Positions 8,668 to 17,314 of a DNA stretch of 64,000 nucleotides are shown here, piece by piece. The position numbers and the translations under genes were made by a program. Position 1 is the stretch's first letter, and each line of letters starts with the position of its first letter. Below the pieces are notes generated by a model that ran no database searches, had not been told where the DNA came from, and was given only the letters and a program-made list of their open reading frames with translations. Source of the stretch: Chondrinema litorale (GTDB lineage Bacteria; Bacteroidota; Bacteroidia; Cytophagales; Flammeovirgaceae); assembly GCF_026250525.1 (NCBI RefSeq), contig NZ_CP111043.1, forward strand, positions 1,663,421 through 1,727,420, in the 5' to 3' direction.

Positions 8668-9075
8668 ATGAGTTTATTAAAAGTTTTAGAAGGAGAATTA
8701 TCAGTTCAAATATTAACAGCAGCTATTCTAGCAATTTTGTTTCTTCAATCCGGATTAGATAAAATATTCGATTGGAAAGGAAATCTAGACTGGCTAAAAA
8801 GTCATTTCGGTAGCAGTCCTCTCAAATCTGTTGTACCATTACTTTTAACAATCATCACTATTACAGAAGTAACAGCAGGATTACTATCTGCAATTGGTGT
8901 TATTATGCTTTTAACTTCTGGCGATACAACTATAGCCATGCTAGGAGCTCAGATTTCAGCACTAAGTATCGTGATGTTATTTTTTGGACAAAGAATCGCT
9001 AAAGACTATGCTGGAGCAGCAACACTGGTTCCCTATTTTATTCTGGCTATCTTTGGTATCCTAATACTGAACTAA
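8668..9075 (+). CDS. DoxX-like membrane protein
   Basis: 135 residues with four predicted transmembrane helices (about 14-30, 53-72, 75-95, 112-133). The pattern ILFLQSGLDKIFDWKGNLDW near the N-terminus and a C-terminal hydrophobic helix pair is typical of DoxX/DoxD-like proteins. These proteins are linked to redox or thiosulfate metabolism in some organisms, but most bacterial members are uncharacterised. It lies upstream of gldF with a 101-base gap and is probably not part of that unit. Confidence 0.75.
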   Translation: MSLLKVLEGELSVQILTAAILAILFLQSGLDKIFDWKGNLDWLKSHFGSSPLKSVVPLLLTIITITEVTAGLLSAIGVIMLLTSGDTTIAMLGAQISALSIVMLFFGQRIAKDYAGAATLVPYFILAIFGILILN

Positions 9076-9176
9076 ACAATAAAATTTTATATTATCCCAC
9101 ATACACTGGCACCGATATGTCAGTTAAAATATATGAGACTGGTTAGTTACTTATTTTTTTAATTTTTTGAATATCC

Positions 9177-9905
9177 ATGCTTAATATCCTACTGAAAGAA
9201 GTAGCAAGTTTTTTTAACTCTCTGGTTGCCTATATTGTCATAATTGTTTTCCTTACGAGTATCGGGTTGATATCTTGGGTTTTTCCTCAAACCAGTATTC
9301 TGGAATATGGCTTTGCGGCAATAGATCCTCTATTTAGTACAGCTCCGTATGTATTTATGTTTCTTATTCCGGCTATTACCATGCGTACTTTTGCAGAAGA
9401 GTACAAAGCTGGAACTATAGAGCTATTACTAACCCGACCACTCACCGATTTACAAATTATATTAGGTAAATATTTTGCCAGCGTATTACTCGTAATTCTG
9501 GCACTTATACCTACTCTCACCTATTATTATACGGTTTATATACTTGGTGCACCCCAAGGTAATATAGATACTGCAGCAGTTATTGGCTCTTACATTGGTT
9601 TAATATTCTTGGGTGCAGTATTCACCTCAATAGGAATATTTGCATCATCACTAACTGATAACCAAATTGTTGCATTTATTATAGCTGTATTTTTTTGTTT
9701 TTGTTTATATGATGGTTTCTCAGCGATAGCTTCTATCAATGTTTGGGCAGACTATTCTTACTATATCAATCAGTTGGGCATTGACTTTCATTATTCTTCA
9801 GTAAGCCGTGGCTTGCTCGATATTAGTAATGTCACTTACTTTTTAAGCCTGATAACCATAATGATTTTTTTAACCAAACTCGCTTTAGAAAGCAGAAAGT
9901 GGTAA
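9177..9905 (+). CDS. gldF: Gliding-motility ABC transporter permease GldF
   Basis: 242-residue ABC-2 type permease with six hydrophobic segments. It starts MLNILLKEVASFFNSLVAYI and contains the characteristic AITMRTFAEEYKAGTIELLL loop (about 62-82). In Flavobacterium, GldF and GldG are thought to form an ABC transporter with the ATPase GldA that is needed for gliding and associated processes. gldG follows 27 bases downstream. gldA is not in this window, as in many Bacteroidota where it is unlinked. No homolog-specific oddity is visible. Confidence 0.93.
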   Translation: MLNILLKEVASFFNSLVAYIVIIVFLTSIGLISWVFPQTSILEYGFAAIDPLFSTAPYVFMFLIPAITMRTFAEEYKAGTIELLLTRPLTDLQIILGKYFASVLLVILALIPTLTYYYTVYILGAPQGNIDTAAVIGSYIGLIFLGAVFTSIGIFASSLTDNQIVAFIIAVFFCFCLYDGFSAIASINVWADYSYYINQLGIDFHYSSVSRGLLDISNVTYFLSLITIMIFLTKLALESRKW

Positions 9906-9932
9906 TTTTTTAATACAAAAAGCTCTGCATCG

Positions 9933-11603
9933 ATGAAATACAAAAAATGGGAAGACATACTAACTTTTAGTGCTGTATTGCTTTTCATCATTTTAGTTAA
10001 TGTTAACCTTAAGTTTATTCCATTAAGGATTGACCTTACTGAGGAAAAAAGATTTACTATCTCTGACGCTACTAAAGATTTACTAGAAAATCTAGATGAT
10101 GTTCTATATGTTGAAGTTTACCTAGAAGGTGATCTAAATTCAGGATTTAGAAGACTTAGAAATTCTATTGAAGAAACATTAGAAGAATTTAGAGTATATG
10201 GTGGAGATCACATAGAATATAAATTTGTGAATCCAGATGAGGCACCAAATGCCACAGCCAGAAACAGGTTTTACCAATCACTTACATCTAAAGGTTTACC
10301 TGCTACCACCTTGTACGACAATATTGATGGCAAAAGAACAGAAAAGGTTATATTTCCCGGTGCCATTATCTCTTACAGAAATAGAGAAACTCCAGTTTTG
10401 CTTTTAAAAGGAAACAAAACAGCTTCGGCTCAGGAAAGACTTAACCAGTCTATTGAAGGCATAGAATACGAACTTACCAGTGGAGTTCGAAAACTAGGAA
10501 TCGGTAACAAGAAAAACATTGCTTTTGTATATGGGCACAACGAGCTCAACCCAAATCAACTTCAAGATATTACTACTTCTTTAAGTGAATATTTTGTGGT
10601 AGATCGTGTACAATTAGACAAAACCAAACTAGATATTTACGATGCTGTTGTGGTTGCTCAACCTAAAGCTGCTTTTAGTGAAGTAGATAAATACCAGTTA
10701 GATCAATATATTATGAAAGGTGGGAAAGCACTTTTTATGATTGACAAAGTTCAAATGAATCTGGACAGCATTGCCACCGGAGGTACTTATGCTTTTGGCT
10801 ACGACCTAAATATAGAAGATCTACTTTTTAGATATGGCGTGCGGATTAACATGGACTTGCTACAAGACCAACGAGCCGGCATTATCGAAGTTTATACAGG
10901 TAATGTGGGAGACCAACCAAATATAGAGCGTCTACCTTGGCCTTATTACATATATCTCAACACGTTTAGCGAACATCCGATTGTAAAAAATATGGATGTG
11001 GTTTATAGCAAGTTTGTAAGCAGTATTGATACTGTTACAGCAAGAAATGTATTAAAAACACCACTGATTTTTACTTCAAAGTATACTAAAGAAAAAGTGG
11101 TACCCACCATGGTAGATTTAAATGAGTTAAAAGCTGATATGAATCCGGCTGCTTATAACAAATCTAACCTACCAGTTGCCTACTTACTTGAAGGAAAATT
11201 CCGCTCTTTGTATGCAACTAGTTTTCCACCTCGTGGCATTAGCACCGATAACAAGCTGAACGAAAGCCAGCCAACTAAGGTAATTGTAGTGGCAGATGGC
11301 GATATTATCGCCAACGAGTTTGATCCACAATCTGGACAGGCAATCCCATTAGATTATGATCCTATTAGAAAACAGGAGCTTTCTAATAAAGAATTCCTTA
11401 TTAATGCTCTTAATTATCTTACTGACGAAAATGGTTTAATTGCCTCTCGTGGTAAGCAAATTACCATGCGCCCGCTAGATAAATTTAGGGTAGATGAAGA
11501 AAAAGTTTATTGGCAGATATTTAATATTGCTTTGCCGATATCTTTGGTAATTTTATTTGGAGTAATAAGATTCTACTGGCGCAAAAAAACTTACGCTAAA
11601 TAA
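9933..11603 (+). CDS. gldG: Gliding-motility ABC transporter auxiliary protein GldG
   Basis: 556 residues: an N-terminal transmembrane helix (about 11-28), a large extracytoplasmic region and a C-terminal helix (about 525-547) followed by basic residues. The N-terminal block beginning FIPLRIDLTEEKRFTISDAT and the VDRVQLDKTKLDIYDAVVVA region are typical of GldG and related MKLD-type ABC partners. It works with GldF and GldA in the gliding apparatus. Its stop codon TAA abuts the ATG of the next gene, so the 2H phosphoesterase gene is likely translationally coupled. Confidence 0.93.
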   Translation: MKYKKWEDILTFSAVLLFIILVNVNLKFIPLRIDLTEEKRFTISDATKDLLENLDDVLYVEVYLEGDLNSGFRRLRNSIEETLEEFRVYGGDHIEYKFVNPDEAPNATARNRFYQSLTSKGLPATTLYDNIDGKRTEKVIFPGAIISYRNRETPVLLLKGNKTASAQERLNQSIEGIEYELTSGVRKLGIGNKKNIAFVYGHNELNPNQLQDITTSLSEYFVVDRVQLDKTKLDIYDAVVVAQPKAAFSEVDKYQLDQYIMKGGKALFMIDKVQMNLDSIATGGTYAFGYDLNIEDLLFRYGVRINMDLLQDQRAGIIEVYTGNVGDQPNIERLPWPYYIYLNTFSEHPIVKNMDVVYSKFVSSIDTVTARNVLKTPLIFTSKYTKEKVVPTMVDLNELKADMNPAAYNKSNLPVAYLLEGKFRSLYATSFPPRGISTDNKLNESQPTKVIVVADGDIIANEFDPQSGQAIPLDYDPIRKQELSNKEFLINALNYLTDENGLIASRGKQITMRPLDKFRVDEEKVYWQIFNIALPISLVILFGVIRFYWRKKTYAK

Positions 11604-12209
11604 ATGAAAGCTATTGATGTAGTCCTTCTACCTGCTAAAAACATCAGCAATGAATCTATTACCATCAATCAAAAACTTGATAATGGAAGTGGGATACAGC
11701 AAATCCCGTTGGGGACTAAATATCTGCCACATATATCATTAGCTATGGGTGGTTTAAAAGATGAAGAAGTAGATAGTTTCTTTAAAGAAGTAACTGCTAT
11801 TGCCAATCAGTTTTCGGCGCTTTCTTTACACTACACAGTTATTGAATGCCATCCGAATGATAAAGGAGAAGCAATTAGCGGTATTGCTATTGAAGAAAAT
11901 GTTGAGCTGCAAAAGCTACACGAAACCTTGGTAATTAAACTAGAAAGTTTCTTAAAAAATGAAGTGAGTCAATTACATTTTCATGGAGATGAAACCACAA
12001 ATGCAAGTAGTGTTAATTGGGTAAATGAATACATTGCCAAACATAGTTTTAAGCAGTTTTCACCGCACATCACTTTAGGGACAGGCATTTTTTCTGGTAA
12101 TTTCACGCCTCAAAATTCACTTACTAACAGACTTGCTGTTTGCCATTTGGGTAACTACTGTACTTGCAGAGAGGTTTTGTTTGAAGTGGAGTTGGATTCA
12201 AGTACATAA
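11604..12209 (+). CDS. 2H phosphoesterase / 2'-5' RNA ligase-like protein
   Basis: 201 residues with two H-x-S/T motifs, PHISLAMGG (about residue 43) and PHITLGTG (about residue 151), spaced as in the 2H phosphoesterase fold that includes LigT/ThpR and cyclic phosphodiesterases. These enzymes open cyclic phosphates or join 2'-5' RNA ends; the substrate here is unknown. The ATG follows the gldG stop directly (TAAATG), which suggests an operon of gldF, gldG and this gene. A role in gliding is not established. Confidence 0.75.
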   Translation: MKAIDVVLLPAKNISNESITINQKLDNGSGIQQIPLGTKYLPHISLAMGGLKDEEVDSFFKEVTAIANQFSALSLHYTVIECHPNDKGEAISGIAIEENVELQKLHETLVIKLESFLKNEVSQLHFHGDETTNASSVNWVNEYIAKHSFKQFSPHITLGTGIFSGNFTPQNSLTNRLAVCHLGNYCTCREVLFEVELDSST

Positions 12210-12229
12210 TCAACAAGAAATAATTAATC

Positions 12230-12760
12230 TTGATCTTACTATCTAAGAAGTTAACTTATTCATTTGCTTTTACTCTCTTCCTTATGTGTATAGAGTATTC
12301 TAATGCATATGGACAAATCAACTTTGATATCATATTAAAGCTTTGCAAAGCACAGACTTCTGAAGAAGCTATTGAGATTATGAATGAATGTCCTGATTGG
12401 TCAGTATCTGATAATCAAACAAATTCAAATGAAAGTTTTACAATTGAATTTGGGGAAAACTATGAAGCTAAGAAAAAATTTGCTACATCTTGGATTTACT
12501 TAAGTATTCATAATAGAGGTTACTCATTCATTTACGATAGTTTAGGCTCCGATTATAAAGGAAAAAAAGATTACAAAAGACTATTTCGCCAAGCTGTTAA
12601 TAGCAATAAATGTATAATTGATGAAGATGGCAATTTCATCCATGAAAATTTTAAGATAACATTTACAGAAAAAGATAAATCTTGTCGTGTGGGTAGCTCA
12701 AAGAAAAATGTAAAACCTAAAATAAAAACTTACAAAATCTTTATATCCAAGGTTAGATAG
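12230..12760 (+). CDS. Secreted protein of unknown function
   Basis: 176 residues from a TTG start at 12230; no ATG upstream fits. Residues 1-29 form a signal peptide (basic LSKKL, hydrophobic core, likely cleavage near NAYGQ). The mature part has two Cys pairs scattered (LCKAQ, NECPD, KCIID, SCRVG), so disulfides are possible. It ends with a basic segment, KPKIKTYKIFISKVR. I do not recognise a domain. It sits 20 bases after the 2H phosphoesterase gene and could be co-transcribed. Confidence 0.6.
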   Translation: MILLSKKLTYSFAFTLFLMCIEYSNAYGQINFDIILKLCKAQTSEEAIEIMNECPDWSVSDNQTNSNESFTIEFGENYEAKKKFATSWIYLSIHNRGYSFIYDSLGSDYKGKKDYKRLFRQAVNSNKCIIDEDGNFIHENFKITFTEKDKSCRVGSSKKNVKPKIKTYKIFISKVR

Positions 12761-12849
12761 GATAAAACAATCCTACTTTGCAGCTTCAGTTTATTATAAT
12801 TTACTTTTCATATAACTTTAGCTATATTCTTAAAGCAAGTCGTTTTACA

Positions 12850-14538
12850 TTAATCAATATCTGCACTAATCCACTTTTGCTCATATTCTTCCAGTTTTAC
12901 TTCCTCATTAATTATCTCAGAGGTATTTAATAGATTTTTCCCTTTTAGCTCTGGAATCATGAGATTGTGAGGTTGATTAGACAGATTGAATAAAGCTAAT
13001 ACTTTTTGTGTCTTATCTGCTGATAATCGCTCTATTGCGAATATTTTTTCGTGTAGGTCAGGAAATTGAAATTCTCCAAATGGATTGAAAGCAGTACAAT
13101 TTTGTCTTGTTTCAATCAACTTTAGATAAGCATTAAAATACTTATTTCTGAAACTCTCTCCATCAGCCAAATCTTTTGAAAGCTCATCATAATCCAGTTT
13201 TTCCCGATTAATAGTTCTTTTCTGCCCAGTTATTTCTACGCCTTCTTTGTAATTTCCAGAACCTACCAAAGAATGAAAATAAATACCGGGAACTCCGGGC
13301 ATAGCCAACATAATCCCTTGGGCCAGCAACATTTTCTTAATTCGAAGAGCATCATCTTCTTCCGGATCACTTATTAAATCCATATAGTTGCAATTCAACT
13401 CATAAGGCGATTGCGAGCCATCCGGATTATTCTTATAAGACACAAAACCACCATGTTGCTCCGCTTTATTTGCCAGAAAACTAATTTCAGTATCGGCTAA
13501 TATGCCTTGTAAAGGGCGCACTCCTACTCCATCGTGGCTAGCAGTAAAATTAAAAAAGCAGGTATCTTTACTTGGTAAATCTAAACTAGTAGCCCATTTC
13601 TTTAAATCGGTAATATCACCTTTTAAAATTGAGTAAGCCAACAAAGGCGGTAGAGTGAAATTGTAAACCATATACGCCTCATTATTCCCATCTCCGAAAT
13701 AAGAAATATTTTCGGCATGTGGCACATTGGTTTCGGTAATTAAGACTACATCTTTGGTGATTTCTTCAATAATCAACCTCGCCAGTTGGATAATTGCATG
13801 AGTTTGTGGCAAATGAATACAGGTAGTTCCCGGAATTTTCCATAAAAAACCGATGGCATCTAACCTGATTAGCTTTGCACCATTTGAAATATAAAACAAC
13901 AAAACATCTAAGACCTGTAACAACACTTTCGGGTTTTCATAATTCAGGTCTATTTGATCTCGGCTAAAGGTGGTCCAAATGTGTTTTTCTGCACCCGACT
14001 TACTTGTAAACTCGCTTAACAATGGCAAAGCTCTTGGCCTAACTACTTCACTTAAATCTATTTCAGAAGAAATATCCACAAAGAAATTCTCATACTCAGG
14101 ATTTTCATTCAGGTATTCCTTAAACCATTCAGACTCGCTCGAAATGTGATTCACTACAGCATCAAACATTAATCGATAATCTTTTGCCAAGTGCTCAACA
14201 TCTTTCCAATTGCCCAACTCAGGGTTTACTGCGTAATAATCTATTACAGAAAAACCATCGTCAGAAGAGTATGGATAAAATGGCAGCAAGTGAACTGTAT
14301 TAATCTGATTATCGAGATGCTTTTCTAAAAAGGTATAAAGCGTGACCAAAGGATTTTCTCCCTGTTTTTTTACATGATCGCCATAAGCAATTAAGATCAC
14401 ATCCTTTTCTGTAAGTAAATAATTAGAGTTCTTTAATTTGGATTTATAAGCTGATATGAGTTTTTTAATCTCTTGAAAAGTAAAATCAATGGCTTTTCCT
14501 GAATAGATTTCAGCAAGTTTTTCTCTAATGGATTTCAT
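12850..14538 (-). CDS. GH13 sucrose phosphorylase-type glucosyl phosphorylase
   Basis: 562-residue alpha-amylase family enzyme of the GH13_18 type, which splits an alpha-glucoside with phosphate to give glucose 1-phosphate. Visible: VHLLPFYPYSSDDGFSVIDY near residue 85, nucleophile Asp227 in LIRLDAIGF (with Arg225), acid/base Glu269 in LITETNVPH, and the third acid Asp336 in TASHDGVGVRPL. Members use sucrose, glucosylglycerate or glucosylglycerol. With no linked fructokinase, PTS or transporter the substrate cannot be told. It may serve compatible-solute turnover, which is inference. The gene is upstream of tRNA-His in the opposite reading context only, and stands alone. Confidence 0.85.
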   Translation of the reverse strand: MKSIREKLAEIYSGKAIDFTFQEIKKLISAYKSKLKNSNYLLTEKDVILIAYGDHVKKQGENPLVTLYTFLEKHLDNQINTVHLLPFYPYSSDDGFSVIDYYAVNPELGNWKDVEHLAKDYRLMFDAVVNHISSESEWFKEYLNENPEYENFFVDISSEIDLSEVVRPRALPLLSEFTSKSGAEKHIWTTFSRDQIDLNYENPKVLLQVLDVLLFYISNGAKLIRLDAIGFLWKIPGTTCIHLPQTHAIIQLARLIIEEITKDVVLITETNVPHAENISYFGDGNNEAYMVYNFTLPPLLAYSILKGDITDLKKWATSLDLPSKDTCFFNFTASHDGVGVRPLQGILADTEISFLANKAEQHGGFVSYKNNPDGSQSPYELNCNYMDLISDPEEDDALRIKKMLLAQGIMLAMPGVPGIYFHSLVGSGNYKEGVEITGQKRTINREKLDYDELSKDLADGESFRNKYFNAYLKLIETRQNCTAFNPFGEFQFPDLHEKIFAIERLSADKTQKVLALFNLSNQPHNLMIPELKGKNLLNTSEIINEEVKLEEYEQKWISADID

Positions 14539-14570
14539 GAAAAATTGTATCGGGAGAGAGATAAAGATAT

Positions 14571-14606
14571 AAAAAAAGCCTACTCATTACAAGTAAGCTT
14601 TTTTAA
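14571..14606 (-). terminator. Intrinsic terminator of tRNA-His
   Basis: On the minus strand a hairpin with arms AAAAAAGCTTACT / AGTAGGCTTTTTT followed by T residues, immediately after the tRNA. Confidence 0.75.
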
Positions 14607-14607
14607 G

Positions 14608-14682
14608 GGCGAATGATGAGATTCGAACCCACGACCCCCAGTGCCACAAACTGGTGCTCTAACCGACTGAGCTACACCCGCC
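14608..14682 (-). tRNA. tRNA-His (anticodon GTG)
   Basis: Full cloverleaf on the minus strand: acceptor GCGGGTG / CATTCGC, D arm with TAGCTCAGTCGGTTAGAGC, anticodon stem CCAGT / ACTGG with loop TTGTGGC giving anticodon GTG, and T loop GGTTCGAATC. The tRNA-His-specific G-1 opposite C73 is present (14682 and 14608). CCA is not encoded. A strong promoter precedes it and a terminator follows. Confidence 0.97.
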
Positions 14683-14698
14683 ATTTAATTTAGGTTTG

Positions 14699-14729
14699 CA
14701 AATTTATACTGTTATTCATTTAATACAAA
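14699..14729 (-). promoter_or_regulatory. Bacteroidota-type promoter for tRNA-His
   Basis: Minus strand TTTG (14729-14726), 19 bases, TAAATTTG (14706-14699), about 17 bases before the mature tRNA 5' end. It shares its -7 region with the HU promoter. Confidence 0.8.
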
Positions 14730-14732
14730 ATT

Positions 14733-16070
14733 CTAAGCGGAAAATTTTAATCTTTTCCCTTTTACACTCTCATTAAACTTACCATTTTGATAAGCAATAT
14801 GCCCTGAAACAATAGTATGTGTGATTTTTGAGTGAAAGTTTACACCTTCAAAAGGAGACCAACCACATTTATAAAAGATATTTTCTTTTTTTACTTCCTG
14901 CTCTTCATTTAAATCTACTAAAACCAAATCTGCCCAGTAGCCTTCTCTAACATATCCTCTCTCTTTAATTCTGAATAAAGTTGCCGGATTATGGCAAGCT
15001 TTCTCAACAATTGTCTCTAAAGAGATTTTTCCTTGATGATAAAACTCTAATAAAGCTTGTAAACTATGTTGAACTAATGGCCCACCGGAAGGAGCTTTAA
15101 AGTAAGTGTTATTTTTTTCTTCTTTTGTATGAGGTGCGTGATCGGTAGCAATTACATCTATTTTACCATCGAGCACTGCTTTAAAAATAGCATCTCTATC
15201 GCTAGCTGTCTTTACTGCCGGATTCCACTTAATAAGTGTGCCTTTCTTTTCGTAGTCTGCATCTGAAAACCACAAGTGATGGATACAAGCTTCAGCAGTA
15301 ATCTTTTTATCTTTTAGCTGAGTTTTATTCTCAAATAATTCTAATTCTTTAGCAGTAGAAATATGCAAAATATGCAAGCGAGCTCCATGCTTTTTGGCTA
15401 AGGCAACCGCCTGAGAAGACGAAGCATAGCAAGCTTCTTCACTTCTAATGAGTGGATGAAATTTTACAGGAACATCCTCGCCATACTTTTCTTTATATAT
15501 TGCCTCGTTGGCTTTTACCATCGGATCTTTCTCACAATGAGTAGCAATAAGCATATCTGTGCTAGAGAAAATATTCTCCAAAACGGCCTCATCATCTACC
15601 AACATATTTCCGGTTGATGAACCCATAAATATCTTAATACCGCAAACTTCTTCTCTATTTACTTTTTTGAGCTCTTCCAAATTATCGTTGGTAGCTCCCA
15701 TAAAAAATGAATAGTTAGCCAATGCTTTTTGCGATGCAATTTTGTATTTATCTTCGAGCAAATCGATAGTTACTGTATTAGGCACCGTATTGGGCATTTC
15801 CATAAAACTGGTAACACCACCTGCTACAGCAGCTCTCGCTTCTGTATAAATTTCTGCTTTATGAGTTAAACCTGGCTCTCTAAAATGCACCTGATCGTCG
15901 ATCAAGCCAGGTAAAAGGTATTTACCAGCGGCATCTATTACTTTTTCTGCCTGTAACTTACTTAGGTTTTTTCCGATTTTATGAATAAATCCGTCTCTTA
16001 TAAAAACATCAGTTTCTGTAATTTGGCCTTCATTAACTACACGGGCATTTTGTATTAGAATAGATAGCAT
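14733..16070 (-). CDS. pyrC: Dihydroorotase
   Basis: 445-residue amidohydrolase that closes carbamoyl aspartate to dihydroorotate in pyrimidine synthesis. Family motifs: DDQVHFREPG (residues 58-67), GGVTSFMEMPNT, ATHCEKD, LHILHIST and the catalytic ATDHAPHTKEEK. In the first motif the usual HxH metal pair reads QxH (Gln60, His62); I recall this as a common variant in Bacteroidota. The later histidines and the Asp are intact, so the enzyme is probably active with altered metal binding. It is a single gene; pyrB and pyrI are not adjacent. Confidence 0.88.
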   Translation of the reverse strand: MLSILIQNARVVNEGQITETDVFIRDGFIHKIGKNLSKLQAEKVIDAAGKYLLPGLIDDQVHFREPGLTHKAEIYTEARAAVAGGVTSFMEMPNTVPNTVTIDLLEDKYKIASQKALANYSFFMGATNDNLEELKKVNREEVCGIKIFMGSSTGNMLVDDEAVLENIFSSTDMLIATHCEKDPMVKANEAIYKEKYGEDVPVKFHPLIRSEEACYASSSQAVALAKKHGARLHILHISTAKELELFENKTQLKDKKITAEACIHHLWFSDADYEKKGTLIKWNPAVKTASDRDAIFKAVLDGKIDVIATDHAPHTKEEKNNTYFKAPSGGPLVQHSLQALLEFYHQGKISLETIVEKACHNPATLFRIKERGYVREGYWADLVLVDLNEEQEVKKENIFYKCGWSPFEGVNFHSKITHTIVSGHIAYQNGKFNESVKGKRLKFSA

Positions 16071-16357
16071 AACAGGTTATTTATGGCTAAAAAATTTACT
16101 AGTTGTAAAACAAAAGTAATTAGTTTATAAAGACAAATTAGACAGGAGCCAATTAATCTTCTTGAGTTCACAAAATCTTTACTTCTAGTTGAAGCATTAT
16201 TTTCTTATTATCCGTACTTTTATTTTAAAGTCTTTTCCAATTGATTTTTATGGCTACACAATTATCTATACATTTATAGGTATATAACCTTTATTTCTTC
16301 TACCAAACCTTTAGACAGTTACTTTCACTTATTTTTTAATCTGAATCTACCGGTTAT

Positions 16358-17239
16358 ATGGATAATGATACACTTTACCGCAAATTAAAAGAAGCCTACT
16401 CAGATGAAAACCTAACTCGTATTACAGGTAAACTCATTGAGTACTATCAAAACAGGAAATATGGTAATATTAGAGAAATCGCCAATCTCATTTCGGATTA
16501 CATAACCATTAACGAAGAAAAAGATGCCCGTTGTTTCTCAAAACTGGTTATACTCTACCATCCAGATAAAGGAGAAGTACTAAGAAATGCCATAGAAAAA
16601 GCTTATTTGTTAAATAATACAGAAACACTAAAAAGCTACGCGCATATCCTTTTACTTAAAAACCTAGAAAACATTAGGGTAACTACCATAGATGAAGATG
16701 TAGACTACAACCCTGTGTACTACTGGGAAGATGTGAAAAACGAAGAATATTATAACAATACAGACTATGACGATAACAGTGAAAAAGAGTATAATAATGA
16801 GAATTACGAAAACTCTTTTTACAATACTATTAAATTGAGAGTATATGGAGATTTAGACAGAGATTTTCCACCTTATTATTTGGAAGACCTTGAACACTTT
16901 GAGCTTGCTTTAAGTAATATCGAGACTTTGGATGGTATAGAATATTGCAAACATGCCATAAGCGTAGATTTAACTAATAATGATATTAGTGATATTGCTG
17001 AATTATGGAATCTGAATCGGCTTGAAGAATTATACTTGGCAAATAACCAGATAGGCTATATAGATGCTCTAGGTAATTTATTGAAATTAAGAGTAATTGA
17101 TCTTTCGGGAAATCAAATTGATGATATTTCTCCATTATTTGAATTAGAAAACTTAGAATTTGTAAATTTGATAGGTAATCCCATTCTAGCCAGTCAAATA
17201 AAAATTTTAAAACAAAAAGGAATTATAGTGATGCATTAA
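16358..17239 (+). CDS. Leucine-rich repeat protein with acidic Tyr/Asn tract
   Basis: 293-residue protein, no signal peptide. The C-terminal part (about 175-290) has four to five short LRRs of the SDS22 type, with repeats such as LEELYLANNQIGYIDALGNL and LRVIDLSGNQIDDISPLFEL. The N-terminal half is helical and unrecognised. Between them (about 108-155) is a low-complexity tract rich in Asp, Glu, Asn and Tyr. LRRs bind proteins; the partner is unknown. The gap before it (16071-16357, 287 bases) shows no clear promoter box. Confidence 0.75.
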   Translation: MDNDTLYRKLKEAYSDENLTRITGKLIEYYQNRKYGNIREIANLISDYITINEEKDARCFSKLVILYHPDKGEVLRNAIEKAYLLNNTETLKSYAHILLLKNLENIRVTTIDEDVDYNPVYYWEDVKNEEYYNNTDYDDNSEKEYNNENYENSFYNTIKLRVYGDLDRDFPPYYLEDLEHFELALSNIETLDGIEYCKHAISVDLTNNDISDIAELWNLNRLEELYLANNQIGYIDALGNLLKLRVIDLSGNQIDDISPLFELENLEFVNLIGNPILASQIKILKQKGIIVMH

Positions 17240-17314
17240 AGCATCTAGCACTTGCCCATTAGCCAATAAGCAATAATTGCCAAATACTTTTTATCTAACA
17301 TTAGGTTATTTCTT

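Noticed and set aside
8481..8762. 93-codon plus-strand ORF overlapping the terminator and DoxX gene
   Set aside because: It runs through a terminator hairpin and overlaps the DoxX CDS in another frame; shadow ORF.
12764..12781. TAGGAT / ATCCTA inverted repeat as terminator
   Set aside because: Short stem, no T run; not enough to call.
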